From assembly GCA_965262315.1 (NCBI GenBank), contig CBDHFJ010000011.1:48667-112666 (forward strand): a stretch of DNA of 64,000 nucleotides, read 5' to 3'. Each line of letters opens with the position of its first letter. Positions within the stretch are counted from its first letter, which is position 1. The position numbers and the translations under genes are program-made. This stretch comes from JBCCFK01 sp965262315 (lineage in GTDB: Bacteria; Actinomycetota; Acidimicrobiia; Acidimicrobiales; UBA8592). Of this stretch, positions 1-7,778 are shown one piece after another. The notes beneath the pieces were generated by a model. That model saw nothing but the letters and a program-made list of their open reading frames with translations. It was not told the origin of the DNA and searched no databases.

Positions 1-283
1 GCTGCACGGTCGGGGTGGTCGGTGTGGGGGTGGCCGTCGCCGTGGCGGTGGGCGTCGGTTCACCGTCGAGGGTGGCCGCCTGCGGCGTCGGCGACGGGGC
101 CGCCATCGCCAGGCTCTCGGGCGACTCGACCGGCTGCTCGTCCGTGGCGACGTTGTCGGACGCATCGGAGATGCCGATGGCGGCGACCAGGCCCGCGAAC
201 GCGGCCGTCGACCCGCCGGCGATGGCCGTGCGGCTGCGGGCGCCTGCTCGCTTGCGCCGGGAGAAGAGTCGTGACGAAATCAT
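1..283 (-). CDS. Secreted or membrane-anchored Pro/Thr-rich protein, N-terminal part only
   Basis: The reverse strand from ATG at 283 is open to the window edge, giving about 94 residues; the C-terminus lies outside. It starts with a basic stretch (MISSRLFSRRKRAGARSR), followed by a hydrophobic Ala/Gly segment at about residues 20-42 that fits a signal peptide or signal anchor. A Pro/Thr/Ala-rich tail follows (PTPTATATATPTPTT), typical of a wall-spanning linker. No catalytic motif is visible. Architecturally it resembles the surface protein at 17836-18732. No convincing Shine-Dalgarno precedes the ATG, so the start is tentative. Function unknown. Confidence 0.6.
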   Translation of the reverse strand, partial: MISSRLFSRRKRAGARSRTAIAGGSTAAFAGLVAAIGISDASDNVATDEQPVESPESLAMAAPSPTPQAATLDGEPTPTATATATPTPTTPTVQ

Positions 284-400
284 GACAATCGGTCCACGGT
301 CACCATCGGCCCGAAGTGTTGCGCGCTGTTGGTCGAGTCGTGAGGAAACGGCGATGGGCCCGGGTCGATCGGATCAACACGGGACGCATCGGTGGCCTGG

Positions 401-418
401 GTCCATGGGACCATGGAC
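401..418. promoter_or_regulatory. 18-bp palindrome GTCCATGG-GA-CCATGGAC in the 284-551 gap
   Basis: Two 8-base arms (GTCCATGG and CCATGGAC) form a perfect inverted repeat around a 2-base centre. Further on, TCTCGCGAGA (450-459) is another perfect palindrome, and ATGTTTC (430-436) pairs with GAAACAT (463-469) around it. The gap lies between the end of the acyl-CoA synthetase and the start of the leftward secreted-protein gene. These could be operators for the latter or termination structures for the former. No T-run follows, so operator is slightly favoured. Confidence 0.35.
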
Positions 419-551
419 ACCAGTCTTCCATGTTTCATTTGTGTTGCGGTCTCGCGAGAAGAGAAACATCGGGTGACACAGCGGCGACACCCGCATGGCG
501 CGGCGGCCGGATCCGGCCCCACCGCGACCAGCTGGGGCCGCCGGCCGGTGG

Positions 552-2081
552 TCAGCCCGCGATCTGCGTCCGCAACGCCCGCTTGAGCACCTTGCCGGTA
601 CCGGTCTTGGGCAGCTCGTCAACCACGACGACCCGCTTGGGGCGTTTGGGGCCCGACAGGTGCTCGGCGGCATAGGTGATCAGTTCATCGGGGTCGAGGA
701 CGCCTCTGGGGACGGCGACGGCACACACGGACTCGCCCCACTCCTCGTCGGGCACGCCGATCACGGCGACCTCGGCCACATGCGGGTGCGCGTCGAGCAC
801 GTTCTCGACCTCGGCGGGGTACACATTCACGCCGCCCGTGATGATCATGTCCTTCTTGCGGTCGCAGATGTAGAAGTAGTCGTCCTCGTCGCGGTAGGCG
901 ACGTCGCCGACGGTCTGGAATCCGTCGCGGTGGTCGTCGAGATACCGGTCGTGCGCATTGTGGTACGTCTCGAACAAGGCGGGCGACCGGGCGTAGAGCT
1001 CACCGGGCTGGCCGGGCTCGGTGACCTCGTTTCCGTCGTCGTCGAACAACTTGATCTCCACACCCGGTGCTGCCTGTCCGCAGGATCCCGGCTTGCGGAG
1101 CTGGTCCTCGGGCCGGAGCGCGGTCACCACCGACAGCTCGGTCGAGCCGTAGACCTCCCAGAGCGAGTCCTCACGAAAGTCCCGGAGGTACGCCTCCTTG
1201 AGGGTCATCGTCCACGGTGCCGCGTTGGCCACGGTGCTGGCCAGCGAGGAGACGTCGTAGCGGGATTTCACGTCGTCGGGCAGTGCACAGATGCGCCGAA
1301 CAGGGGTCGGAGCCGAGAACGTGGCCGTCACCCGATGCGTGTCCACCAGGCGCAGCCAGTCCTCGGGGTCGAACTTGTGCTGGGTGACGACGGTGCCGCC
1401 CAACGCCTGGGCCCGGAGTGCGAACCCCGAAGGCCCCGAGTGGTACAGCGGCCCGGTGGTCAGGAACCAGAGGCGTTCCATATCCGGCCAGCCGAGGTGG
1501 GCCATGAGCGCCGGTGCGGCACCGACCGCACCGCCGGTCTTGCGGACTGCCCCCTTGGGTTGGCCGGTCGTGCCAGAGGTGTAGATCATCGTCCGGGTCT
1601 CGTCCGAGGTGCCTTCGGTGGGCGGCGTGGCCGAGTCGTCGCAGATCTCTGCCCAGGCGAGCTGGCCGTCCTCCGCGTTGCCGCCATGGACGATCACGTG
1701 TCGAAGCGCCGGCAACGTTGGGCCGAGCTGCGCGACGAGGGGCGCATAGGGGGCCTCCACCACCACGGCCACCGCGCCCGCGTTCTCGAGCAGGTAGTGG
1801 GCCTCTTCGGCCGTCGAGCGGTACGGGATCGGGACCGAGGTGACCGCGGCCTTGCGGCAGGCGTGGACGGACACCATCGTCTCGAGTGAGTTGGCTCCCC
1901 ACCAGGCGACAGGGCTGCCCTGCTCCACGCCCAGCCCGATCAGCGCATTGGCGAGCCGATTGATCTCGGCGTTGTACGCCGTGAAGGTCAGCTCTCGCGC
2001 GGGCTCGCCGGGCCGATCGTCGACGATGGCGACGTGGTCGCCCCTGGTCTCGGCGTAGTGGGTGATGTGGTCGACAGGCAC
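552..2081 (-). CDS. Acyl-CoA synthetase (AMP-forming, ANL superfamily)
   Basis: 509-residue adenylate-forming enzyme expected to activate a carboxylic acid to acyl-AMP and then to its CoA thioester in the cytoplasm. Visible core motifs: the P-loop TMIYTSGTTGQPKGAV (about residue 165), the EVYGSTE motif (about 310), the hinge and C-domain segment YICDRKKDMIITGGVNVYP (about 410), and the final catalytic lysine in LPKTGTGKVLKRAL near the C-terminus. I placed the start at GTG 2081 (VPVDHITHYAETRGDH) because the open frame upstream to 2237 is Arg-rich and unlike the family. No clear ribosome-binding site is seen. The substrate cannot be read from sequence; a FadD/cyclohexanecarboxylate-CoA-ligase-like acyl or aryl acid is likely. 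Confidence 0.88.
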   Translation of the reverse strand: MPVDHITHYAETRGDHVAIVDDRPGEPARELTFTAYNAEINRLANALIGLGVEQGSPVAWWGANSLETMVSVHACRKAAVTSVPIPYRSTAEEAHYLLENAGAVAVVVEAPYAPLVAQLGPTLPALRHVIVHGGNAEDGQLAWAEICDDSATPPTEGTSDETRTMIYTSGTTGQPKGAVRKTGGAVGAAPALMAHLGWPDMERLWFLTTGPLYHSGPSGFALRAQALGGTVVTQHKFDPEDWLRLVDTHRVTATFSAPTPVRRICALPDDVKSRYDVSSLASTVANAAPWTMTLKEAYLRDFREDSLWEVYGSTELSVVTALRPEDQLRKPGSCGQAAPGVEIKLFDDDGNEVTEPGQPGELYARSPALFETYHNAHDRYLDDHRDGFQTVGDVAYRDEDDYFYICDRKKDMIITGGVNVYPAEVENVLDAHPHVAEVAVIGVPDEEWGESVCAVAVPRGVLDPDELITYAAEHLSGPKRPKRVVVVDELPKTGTGKVLKRALRTQIAG

Positions 2082-2101
2082 GGCGGTCGAGAGTAGCCGG
2101 G

Positions 2102-2412
2102 GTGCGTCCTGTGGAACCTCCCGACGTGCTCGATCTGCGCCAGACGCTCGCAGTGCCCGAAGACCCGCTCGCCGACTTCTGGCGCTACGTCGCCGAGCCC
2201 GGCATCGGCGACGGCGCTCCGGTCTGTCGAGCAGCATGGAACACCCGGGAGTCGTCGACGTGCCCGCGCTCGAACCGCCGTCAGGTCCGGGCGTGGAACC
2301 GAGCTTGATCGGCCTCGTCCGCTTCGACGACGGCTCCGTCGACCGGCGCGCCCTCGGCTGGGCGCACCCGCACGGTGGGTGGCTCCGGTGGCAACGTCAA
2401 GGCGACGCGTAA
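2102..2412 (+). CDS. Possible small protein split by a frameshift
   Basis: Two overlapping forward frames both look coding by codon third-position GC. The first starts at GTG 2102 (RPVEPPDVLDLRQTL) and looks good to about 2235. The second starts at ATG 2236 (MEHPGVVDVPALEP) and ends at 2412 with GGWLRWQRQGDA. Joining them needs one missing base and would give about 103 residues; alternatively they are two small genes. The first lies only 20 bases from the divergent acyl-CoA synthetase start, and the second overlaps the clpP stop by 16 bases. No family recognised. It could also be chance open frame in high-GC DNA. Confidence 0.3.
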
Positions 2413-3029
2413 CCGGCGACCGCCATGCCGAGGTCGACGGACTCGCGTTCGGTGATGACCGTGTCGACCAGTCCGTAGTCGACGGCATCCTGGCCGCGCA
2501 CGATGTAGTCGCGCTCGATGTCGGCGGCGACCCGGTCGATCGGTTGACCCGTGTGCAACGCCAGGAGCTCTTCGATCCGGCGCCGGGCGTGGCGCATCTC
2601 GTCCATCTGGATCTCGAGGTCGGACTGTTGGCCCTGCGCGCCGCCGTGGGGTTGGTGGATCAGCACACGCGAGTTGGGGAGGGTCAGTCGCTTGCCAGGG
2701 GCGCCCGCTGCGAGCAACACGGCCGCCCACGACGCGGCCTGACCCACGCAGATGGTCGAGACGTCGGGCCGGACGTACTGCATCGTGTCGTAGATCCCGA
2801 ACCCGGCGGTGACCGAGCCGCCCGGCGAGTTGATGTACAGCTGGATGTCCTTGTCGGCGTCCTGGGACTCGAGGTGCAGCAACTGCCCGATGACGAGGTT
2901 CGCGGACGTGTCGTCGATCTCGGTGCCCAGGAAGACGACGCGATTGGCGAGCAGGCGTGAGTAGAGGTCGAAGCTGCGTTCGCCGCGGCTGGTCTGTTCG
3001 AGCACGGTGGGGACGAGGTAGTTGTTCAC
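2397..3029 (-). CDS. clpP: ATP-dependent Clp protease proteolytic subunit
   Basis: 210-residue ClpP, the serine peptidase that forms tetradecameric chambers fed by ClpX or ClpC. The catalytic triad is in place: Ser100 in GQAASWAAVLLAAG, His125 in RVLIHQPHGG, Asp174 in IERDYIV. The Gly-rich oxyanion strand NSPGGSVTAG is also present. Trp replaces the usual Met after the catalytic Ser. The start is GTG 3029, chosen because AAGGAG lies five bases upstream and the protein then begins VNNYLVPTV, as in actinobacterial ClpP. It stands alone: no clpX or tig is adjacent. Its 5' region faces the SRPBCC-arsR operon across two palindromes, so it may be co-regulated or be a specialised paralogue. Confidence 0.95.
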   Translation of the reverse strand: MNNYLVPTVLEQTSRGERSFDLYSRLLANRVVFLGTEIDDTSANLVIGQLLHLESQDADKDIQLYINSPGGSVTAGFGIYDTMQYVRPDVSTICVGQAASWAAVLLAAGAPGKRLTLPNSRVLIHQPHGGAQGQQSDLEIQMDEMRHARRRIEELLALHTGQPIDRVAADIERDYIVRGQDAVDYGLVDTVITERESVDLGMAVAGYASP

Positions 3030-3064
3030 GGGTACTCCTTGGAGGCCTCGGGCAGCGTCAACGC

Positions 3065-3080
3065 GCAACCATTGAGTTGC
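3065..3080. promoter_or_regulatory. Palindromic operator candidate 1 (clpP / SRPBCC-arsR intergenic)
   Basis: GCAACCATTGAGTTGC is a 16-base site with GCAAC/GTTGC arms. It lies 36 bases upstream of the clpP start codon and is a near copy of the site at 3106-3121; the centres are 41 bases apart, about four helical turns. The downstream ArsR-family repressor is the obvious candidate binder, by inference. Confidence 0.55.
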
Positions 3081-3105
3081 AGTATGGCGAATCGGCTGGT
3101 GAAGT

Positions 3106-3121
3106 GCAACCAATGGGTTGC
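3106..3121. promoter_or_regulatory. Palindromic operator candidate 2
   Basis: GCAACCAATGGGTTGC is a perfect 6-4-6 inverted repeat ending 15 bases before the SRPBCC start codon, inside the expected core promoter or leader. Together with 3065-3080 it could let a bound ArsR dimer pair repress the SRPBCC-arsR operon and possibly clpP. Confidence 0.6.
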
Positions 3122-3136
3122 GTGTAGGGTGGGGGC

Positions 3137-3565
3137 ATGACGGACGTGCACACCGACGCCGAACACGAGCTGCTCATCGACGCGCCGCCGGACGAGATCT
3201 GGGAGGCCCTCACCTCCGACGACGGTCTCGACGACTGGCTGGGCGAGGGCACCGAGGTCGATCCCGTGCCGGGAGGTGAGATCGTGACGCCCGACGTCGT
3301 CTCGGATCGACCTCGCCGGGGTCAGGTCGACGAGGTCGACCCCGAGCGTCGCTTCGCCTTCACCTGGTGGCCCGAGGACGATCACGACGACCGCAGCCAC
3401 GTCACCATCACGCTCGTCCCGACCCACGCCGGCACCCTCGTGCGCGTCGTGGAGCGAGCCGCCGCCACTGCGTCAGCCACGCCGGCACCGGCCTGGGTCG
3501 ACTGGATGTGGCGCGCCACGCTCGTCTCCGTCCGGGCTCAGAGCCACGTGCTCGTCCACGGATGA
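3137..3565 (+). CDS. SRPBCC (AHSA1-like START-domain) protein
   Basis: 142 residues with the SRPBCC signature: a first strand HELLIDAPPDEIWEALT, the DWLGEGTEVDPVPGGEI turn, the VDEVDPERRFAFTWWP strand, and a C-terminal helix with WVDWMWRATL. The fold makes a hydrophobic cavity; ligand and partner are unknown. It overlaps the following arsR gene by four bases (ATGA). The SRPBCC-ArsR pairing is a common bacterial operon in which the ArsR protein controls the pair. The start ATG 3137 has a weak GGGTGGGGG purine tract ahead of it. Confidence 0.85.
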   Translation: MTDVHTDAEHELLIDAPPDEIWEALTSDDGLDDWLGEGTEVDPVPGGEIVTPDVVSDRPRRGQVDEVDPERRFAFTWWPEDDHDDRSHVTITLVPTHAGTLVRVVERAAATASATPAPAWVDWMWRATLVSVRAQSHVLVHG

Positions 3566-3867
3566 GCGACGTCTTCGCCGTCCTCGGCGACCCCACACGG
3601 CGGTCGATCCTCGAACGACTCAGCACCGACGGCCCGGCCACGGCCACCCGGCTCGCGGACGAGGTGGGCATCTCCCGCCAGGCGGTCGCCAAGCATCTCA
3701 ACCTGCTCGCCGACGTGGGTCTCGCCGCCTCCGAACGACAGGGGCGAGAGACGTTGTTCCGTGCCGAGCTCGGCGCGCTCGACGACGTGGGCGCCTGGCT
3801 CGACCGAGTGCAGGGCGAGTGGAAGTTGCGCCTCGATCGTCTCGCTCGCCGCGTCGAATCCGCCTGA
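3562..3867 (+). CDS. ArsR-family winged-helix repressor
   Basis: 101-residue ArsR/SmtB-type regulator. The canonical opening FAVLGDPTRRSILERL is followed by the recognition region ATRLADEVGISRQAVAKHLNLLADVGL and a wing with RQGRETLFRAEL. No metal-binding Cys motif is visible, as in the non-metal ArsR proteins paired with SRPBCC domains. It is translationally coupled to the upstream gene by an ATGA overlap. It probably autoregulates through the paired palindromes at 3065-3121 (inference). Confidence 0.88.
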   Translation: MSDVFAVLGDPTRRSILERLSTDGPATATRLADEVGISRQAVAKHLNLLADVGLAASERQGRETLFRAELGALDDVGAWLDRVQGEWKLRLDRLARRVESA

Positions 3868-3950
3868 CTCGCCCAACCCGCCGCGCGTGGTGCCCGCCAC
3901 CGACGACGACCGGTTCGACAGCGTGTTGCCCGTGGTGAGGGCGCTGTAGT

Positions 3951-4523
3951 GTGCCCGCCGTGATCCTCTCCGACCGCAGCATCAACGAGCAGCTCGCCGC
4001 CGGCCGCATCGTCATCGACCCGATGGGCGACAACGCCATCCAGCCGAGCTCGGTCGACCTGCGCATCGACCGCCACTTCCGGGTCTTCCGCAGTCACACC
4101 CTCGGACTCATCGACGTGAAGGAGAACCTCGAGGAGCTCACCGAGCTGGTCGAGATCGGTGCCGACGAGGCCTTCATCCTCCACCCTGGCGAATTCGTGC
4201 TCGGATCGACGCTCGAGCGGGTCGTCGTCCCCGAGGACCTGGTCGCCCGCCTCGAGGGCAAGAGCAGCCTCGGGCGGCTCGGCCTGCTCATCCACTCCAC
4301 CGCCGGTTTCGTCGACGCCGGCTGGGACGGTCAGCTGACCCTGGAGCTGTCCAACGTCGCCAACCTCCCGATCACGCTGTACCCGGCCATGAAGATCGGC
4401 CAGATCAGCTTCCAGCAGATGACCACTCCCGCCGAGAACCCCTACGGCTCGGCCGCCCTCGGCTCCAAGTACCAGCACCAGGTCGGCCCCCGACCCAGCC
4501 GCTACTGGGAGAACTTCGACTGA
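3951..4523 (+). CDS. dcd: dCTP deaminase, probably bifunctional dCTP deaminase/dUTPase
   Basis: 190 residues, the same length as the mycobacterial enzyme. It converts dCTP to dUTP (and in the bifunctional form on to dUMP) to supply thymidylate synthesis. Motifs: QPSSVDLRID (about 31-40), HPGEFVLGST (78-87), the long active-site signature from EGKSSLGRL to STAGF (102-120) and TLELSN with the likely catalytic Glu132. The C-terminus GSKYQHQVGPRPSR is typical of the lid. Start GTG 3951 is preceded by GTGAGGG; GTG 3960 is an alternative. Close similarity to the actinobacterial bifunctional type is from memory of that family. Confidence 0.93.
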   Translation: MPAVILSDRSINEQLAAGRIVIDPMGDNAIQPSSVDLRIDRHFRVFRSHTLGLIDVKENLEELTELVEIGADEAFILHPGEFVLGSTLERVVVPEDLVARLEGKSSLGRLGLLIHSTAGFVDAGWDGQLTLELSNVANLPITLYPAMKIGQISFQQMTTPAENPYGSAALGSKYQHQVGPRPSRYWENFD

Positions 4524-4561
4524 GGGGCGCGCCACGCACCCGGGGTGGGCGGCTGACGACT

Positions 4562-4593
4562 GACCTGAGAACTGCCGCCGACGTTCTCAGGTC
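4562..4593. terminator. Stem-loop between dcd and the TVP38-family gene
   Basis: GACCTGAGAAC (4562-4572) and GTTCTCAGGTC (4583-4593) form a perfect 11-bp stem with a 10-base loop, 38 bases after the dcd stop. There is no T-run, so it may be a weak terminator, an mRNA-stabilising hairpin or a protein-binding palindrome. Confidence 0.5.
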
Positions 4594-4655
4594 TGCCGAC
4601 CCCGCTGCTGCGGTGTCTCGCGGCATGCGGAGCCCGGTGGGATGATGACGGGGCC

Positions 4656-5306
4656 ATGTCCCGGTCCGCCGCAGTCAAGCTCGGTGTCGTTCTCGCCATC
4701 GTGGCGGCGGTCGTCACCACCCTCGCGCTCGGCGGGTTCGACGCCCTCCGCGACCAGAATCGCGTCGAGGAGTTCCTGACCGAGTCGGGCCCGTGGGGTC
4801 CGATCGTGTTCATGCTCGCGTTCGTGGCCTTGCAGCCGCTCAGCCTGCCCGGTGCCGTCCTGATCATCCCTGCCACCTTCGTGTGGCCCTGGTGGGAGGT
4901 GACGCTCTACACCCTGGGCGGTGGGTTGCTCGCCAGCACCATCGGGTTCGTGCTCGCTCGATGGATCGCCCAGGACTGGATCCGGGCCAGGTTGCCCAAC
5001 CGGATGCGGGCCTGGGAACAGCGCATCGCCGACCACGGCTTCCTGGCCACCGTCGCGCTCCGCTTCGTCACCGGGTACGCTCCCGCCGCCGACTGGCTCC
5101 TCGGGGTGAGCCGGGTGTCGGTCCCGGCGTTCCTGGCCGGCACCGTCGTCGGGTTGGTGCCCGGCACCGTCGCGATCGCGGTCTGGGGCGACGACGCCGT
5201 CCGTGGTCTTGGCGACACGCCGGTCCTTGCTGCGCTGCTCGGCATCGGGGTCGGGGCCGTCCTGTACGTCGCCGTTCGGCGGCGCAGCGCCGCGACGCCC
5301 GACTGA
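4656..5306 (+). CDS. TVP38/TMEM64 (DedA-related) membrane protein
   Basis: 216-residue integral membrane protein with an N-terminal helix (about 7-27), hydrophobic segments near 48-70, 80-105, 148-170 and 188-206, and re-entrant-like Pro/Gly-rich stretches LQPLSLPGAVLIIPA and RFVTGYAPAADWLLGV. That RF..G..P pattern is typical of the SNARE-associated/TVP38 family, implicated in lipid scrambling or transport. It is convergent with the CopC gene, with only three bases between the stops. Substrate unknown. Confidence 0.82.
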   Translation: MSRSAAVKLGVVLAIVAAVVTTLALGGFDALRDQNRVEEFLTESGPWGPIVFMLAFVALQPLSLPGAVLIIPATFVWPWWEVTLYTLGGGLLASTIGFVLARWIAQDWIRARLPNRMRAWEQRIADHGFLATVALRFVTGYAPAADWLLGVSRVSVPAFLAGTVVGLVPGTVAIAVWGDDAVRGLGDTPVLAALLGIGVGAVLYVAVRRRSAATPD

Positions 5307-5309
5307 CCG

Positions 5310-5858
5310 TCAACCCCCGCTGCCGACGTCGGCCGGGTTGCGCCGGCCTGCCCAGTGATTGAAGCCGACGAGAACAGCGCCGAGCGCGACCAACGGTCCA
5401 CCGATCAAGAGGATCTGGCCCACTCCCCCACCACCCTCGTCTGCGTTCGGCTCCACGCAGTTGGTGGCCGACGCGCTGCGCGCGTCGAAGTCGAATCGCA
5501 CCGAGCCGAAGTTGGGGTCACCGTCGGCGGAAATGACTTCGTAGGTCGCCGTGTGGTCGCCCGTCGTCAGGTCACCCAGCACATCGGCCACCAGGGCGTT
5601 GGCGCCGACGAGGATCACCGGACCGAGTGGCACATCGGTGCCATCGGGTCCGATCAAGCGAACGAACGCGGGTTGCTCGACGGTCACGATCAGCGGGCCA
5701 TCGAACGTGAAGCGGAGCCGCGGAGCGTCCGACATCGCTTCGCCGTCCCCAGGGCACGACGACACCAGATCCGCGTGTGCCCCGGCGGGTGGAGGCGCGC
5801 CCATGACCGTCAGTACCAACAGCAGCAGCGCTGCGACGGCCGCCCGAGCCCGCCTCAT
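5310..5858 (-). CDS. CopC-domain copper-binding protein with C-terminal membrane anchor
   Basis: 182 residues. A signal peptide ends at AGA before HADLVSSCPGDGE; the His at the mature N-terminus is the hallmark copper ligand of CopC. The immunoglobulin-like body shows APRLRFTFDGPL, GDHTATYEVISADGD and a final strand FGSVRFDFDA. A C-terminal hydrophobic helix (about 147-168, LLIGGPLVALGAVLVGF) anchors it. It is expected to bind copper outside the membrane. It is divergent from the MCO operon at 6093, so copper delivery to those oxidases is plausible. I do not see a CopD domain. Confidence 0.82.
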   Translation of the reverse strand: MRRARAAVAALLLLVLTVMGAPPPAGAHADLVSSCPGDGEAMSDAPRLRFTFDGPLIVTVEQPAFVRLIGPDGTDVPLGPVILVGANALVADVLGDLTTGDHTATYEVISADGDPNFGSVRFDFDARSASATNCVEPNADEGGGGVGQILLIGGPLVALGAVLVGFNHWAGRRNPADVGSGG

Positions 5859-6092
5859 GCGTCCATGGAATCAGTCGGGTCGCCGACACACCAATCCGGG
5901 TGGCTCCTGCGCTGATGCGGACAGCCGACACCGCGTTGACACGCGCGCTCGCCGTGAGACAGGGTGTGGGCGGGCAGAGGTCGATGTCGGACAACCGGCA
6001 ACGCCTCCATGGGTAACCGAGTCGGCGGCCGTGGGCCGCCGCAGCCGCGGGAGAAGTCCTCTCGCGGGCGTGGCTCACTTGTGGAGGCGTCG

Positions 6093-7778
6093 ATGGGCGG
6101 GACCGGGCGGATCGATCGACGAATCCACGTCGTGACCGCGATCGTGCTCGCGGTTGCCGTCGTCGCGTGGCACCAGCTCTGGCATCGGGTCGGCTTCGCC
6201 GGCCACGGCTCACATGCAGGGTGGGGGCATCTGGTGCGCGACACGGCGCTCGCGCTCCCCGTTGCCTACCTGGCGGTGGTGTTCGGACTCCGGTGGGCGG
6301 CCCATCGCCCGGTCACCGATGCCTCATCGGCGGCGCTCGTGAAGAGCGTCGCGGTGGCGGTCCTGTTCGCCGTGCTGCTCGTCCCGACCGTGGCAGTGCA
6401 CAGCCTGATCGACGACGCTCTCGAAGACGATGCCATCCGCCCCGCCCCCGGCACCGCGTACCTGATCGAGGACTCGCTGGAGGACGACCGGAGCTTCCTC
6501 GGCCTGGCCACCCATGGGTTGCGCGACGCCGCCATCGCGCTGCCGGCGGCATTCCTCGCTGTCGCTGTCGTGTTCGGACTCGTCGCCCGCCGCCCGGCCC
6601 GGCAGGCACGGGCGGTCGGGCCCGCCGAGCCACGCATCCGCCCCGACGCTCGCGAGGCCGACATGCGGGCGCCCGGTTCGCTGACCAAGCGGGAGCTGTT
6701 CCGGTTGGCGGGCGGCGCCGCCGCAGCCGCCGCCGTCAGCTCGTCCGGTCTCATCGTGCTTGCCACCCGGCAAGCACACGCCGCCTCGCCGAGTGCGTCG
6801 ACGCCGTGGTTGACAGACCGAACCGAGCTTTTCATGCGCGACGGCATCTACGAAACCATCGAAGGCCGGCCGGTCTTCATGTACGGGTGGGGGTGGAGCG
6901 CCGGTGGCATCGACCGAAGCGATGACTTCCTCACGCCGGGTCCCGTGCTGTGGTCGCACGAGGGCGAGACCATCGAGGTCACGATCACCAACACCAGGAA
7001 CGCTCCACACGCCTTCGTGATCGAGGGGGTGATCGACTCGGGTCCGATCGCGCCGGGGGACACCGTGGACCTGGCCTTTCCAGCGCCCCCCGCGGGCACC
7101 TATGTCTACGCGGACACCAGCAACGGCCCGGTCAACAGGGTGCTCGGACTCCATGGCGTCCTGGTGGTGATGCCCGGCGACGGGACGATGCGCTCAAACG
7201 TCGATCTGGACCTCACGCACTGGGCGTTCGAGACGCAGTGGGTGTGGGTGTTCAACCAGATCGATCCCGCGTGGAACGATCGGGCACAGGCTGGCCTGAG
7301 CATCGATCCTGACGCGTTCATCACCGGGTTCCTGCCTCGCTACTTCACGATCAACGGCCGGATGGGCAGCCTGGCCGCGCACGAAGAGACCGCTCCGGAC
7401 ACCGTGGTTGCCGATCGGGTCGGCAACCCTGCGCTGATCCGCATCGTGAATGCGGGGGTGGCCACCCACGGGCCGCACTTCCACGGCAACCACGTCTATC
7501 CGGTCGCGGTCAACGGTGACGTGCCGCCGGTGATCATGTGGAAGGACACGATCATGGTGCGGCCCGCGGATCGGGTCGACATCCATCTGCCGTTCAACAT
7601 CCCGCCCAACGCCGTCCACTTCCCGCCTCCACCTGAGGGCACCGCCCTCCTGGCGGAGCTGCACGGGCAGTCGACCGAAGGAACGTGGCCCATGCATTGC
7701 CACGTCGAGATGAGCCAGACCGCCGCCGGTGGCCTCTACCCGCAGGGCCTGCTCACGGATTGGAAGCAGAAGCCATGA
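6093..7778 (+). CDS. Multicopper oxidase-like protein with N-terminal four-helix membrane domain
   Basis: 561 residues. ATG 6093 has GGAGG five bases upstream. Residues 11-30, 47-66, 82-103 and 143-164 are membrane helices with His at 27, 31, 38, 41, 46, 103 and 141. A second hydrophobic stretch preceded by LTKRELFRLAGG (197-208) looks like an internal Tat-type signal. Two cupredoxin domains follow. The C-terminal one keeps HGPHFHGNHV (459-468) and WPMHCHVEM (532-540). The N-terminal domain lacks the usual HxH pairs (NAPHAFVIEG, YVYADTSNG), so a complete trinuclear site is unlikely within this chain alone. It overlaps the next MCO gene by ATGA. The membrane domain is shared with the giant MCO at 19930. 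Confidence 0.85.
   Translation: MGGTGRIDRRIHVVTAIVLAVAVVAWHQLWHRVGFAGHGSHAGWGHLVRDTALALPVAYLAVVFGLRWAAHRPVTDASSAALVKSVAVAVLFAVLLVPTVAVHSLIDDALEDDAIRPAPGTAYLIEDSLEDDRSFLGLATHGLRDAAIALPAAFLAVAVVFGLVARRPARQARAVGPAEPRIRPDAREADMRAPGSLTKRELFRLAGGAAAAAAVSSSGLIVLATRQAHAASPSASTPWLTDRTELFMRDGIYETIEGRPVFMYGWGWSAGGIDRSDDFLTPGPVLWSHEGETIEVTITNTRNAPHAFVIEGVIDSGPIAPGDTVDLAFPAPPAGTYVYADTSNGPVNRVLGLHGVLVVMPGDGTMRSNVDLDLTHWAFETQWVWVFNQIDPAWNDRAQAGLSIDPDAFITGFLPRYFTINGRMGSLAAHEETAPDTVVADRVGNPALIRIVNAGVATHGPHFHGNHVYPVAVNGDVPPVIMWKDTIMVRPADRVDIHLPFNIPPNAVHFPPPPEGTALLAELHGQSTEGTWPMHCHVEMSQTAAGGLYPQGLLTDWKQKP

Noticed and set aside
6024..6040. GGCGGCC-gtg-GGCCGCC hairpin ahead of the MCO operon
   Set aside because: Perfect but short and all G/C in very GC-rich DNA; no promoter or known metal-sensor box nearby, so not listed as a regulatory site.
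6093..7778. Calling this a classical three-domain laccase
   Set aside because: The N-terminal HxH motifs are missing and a four-helix membrane domain precedes it, so laccase is not supported.
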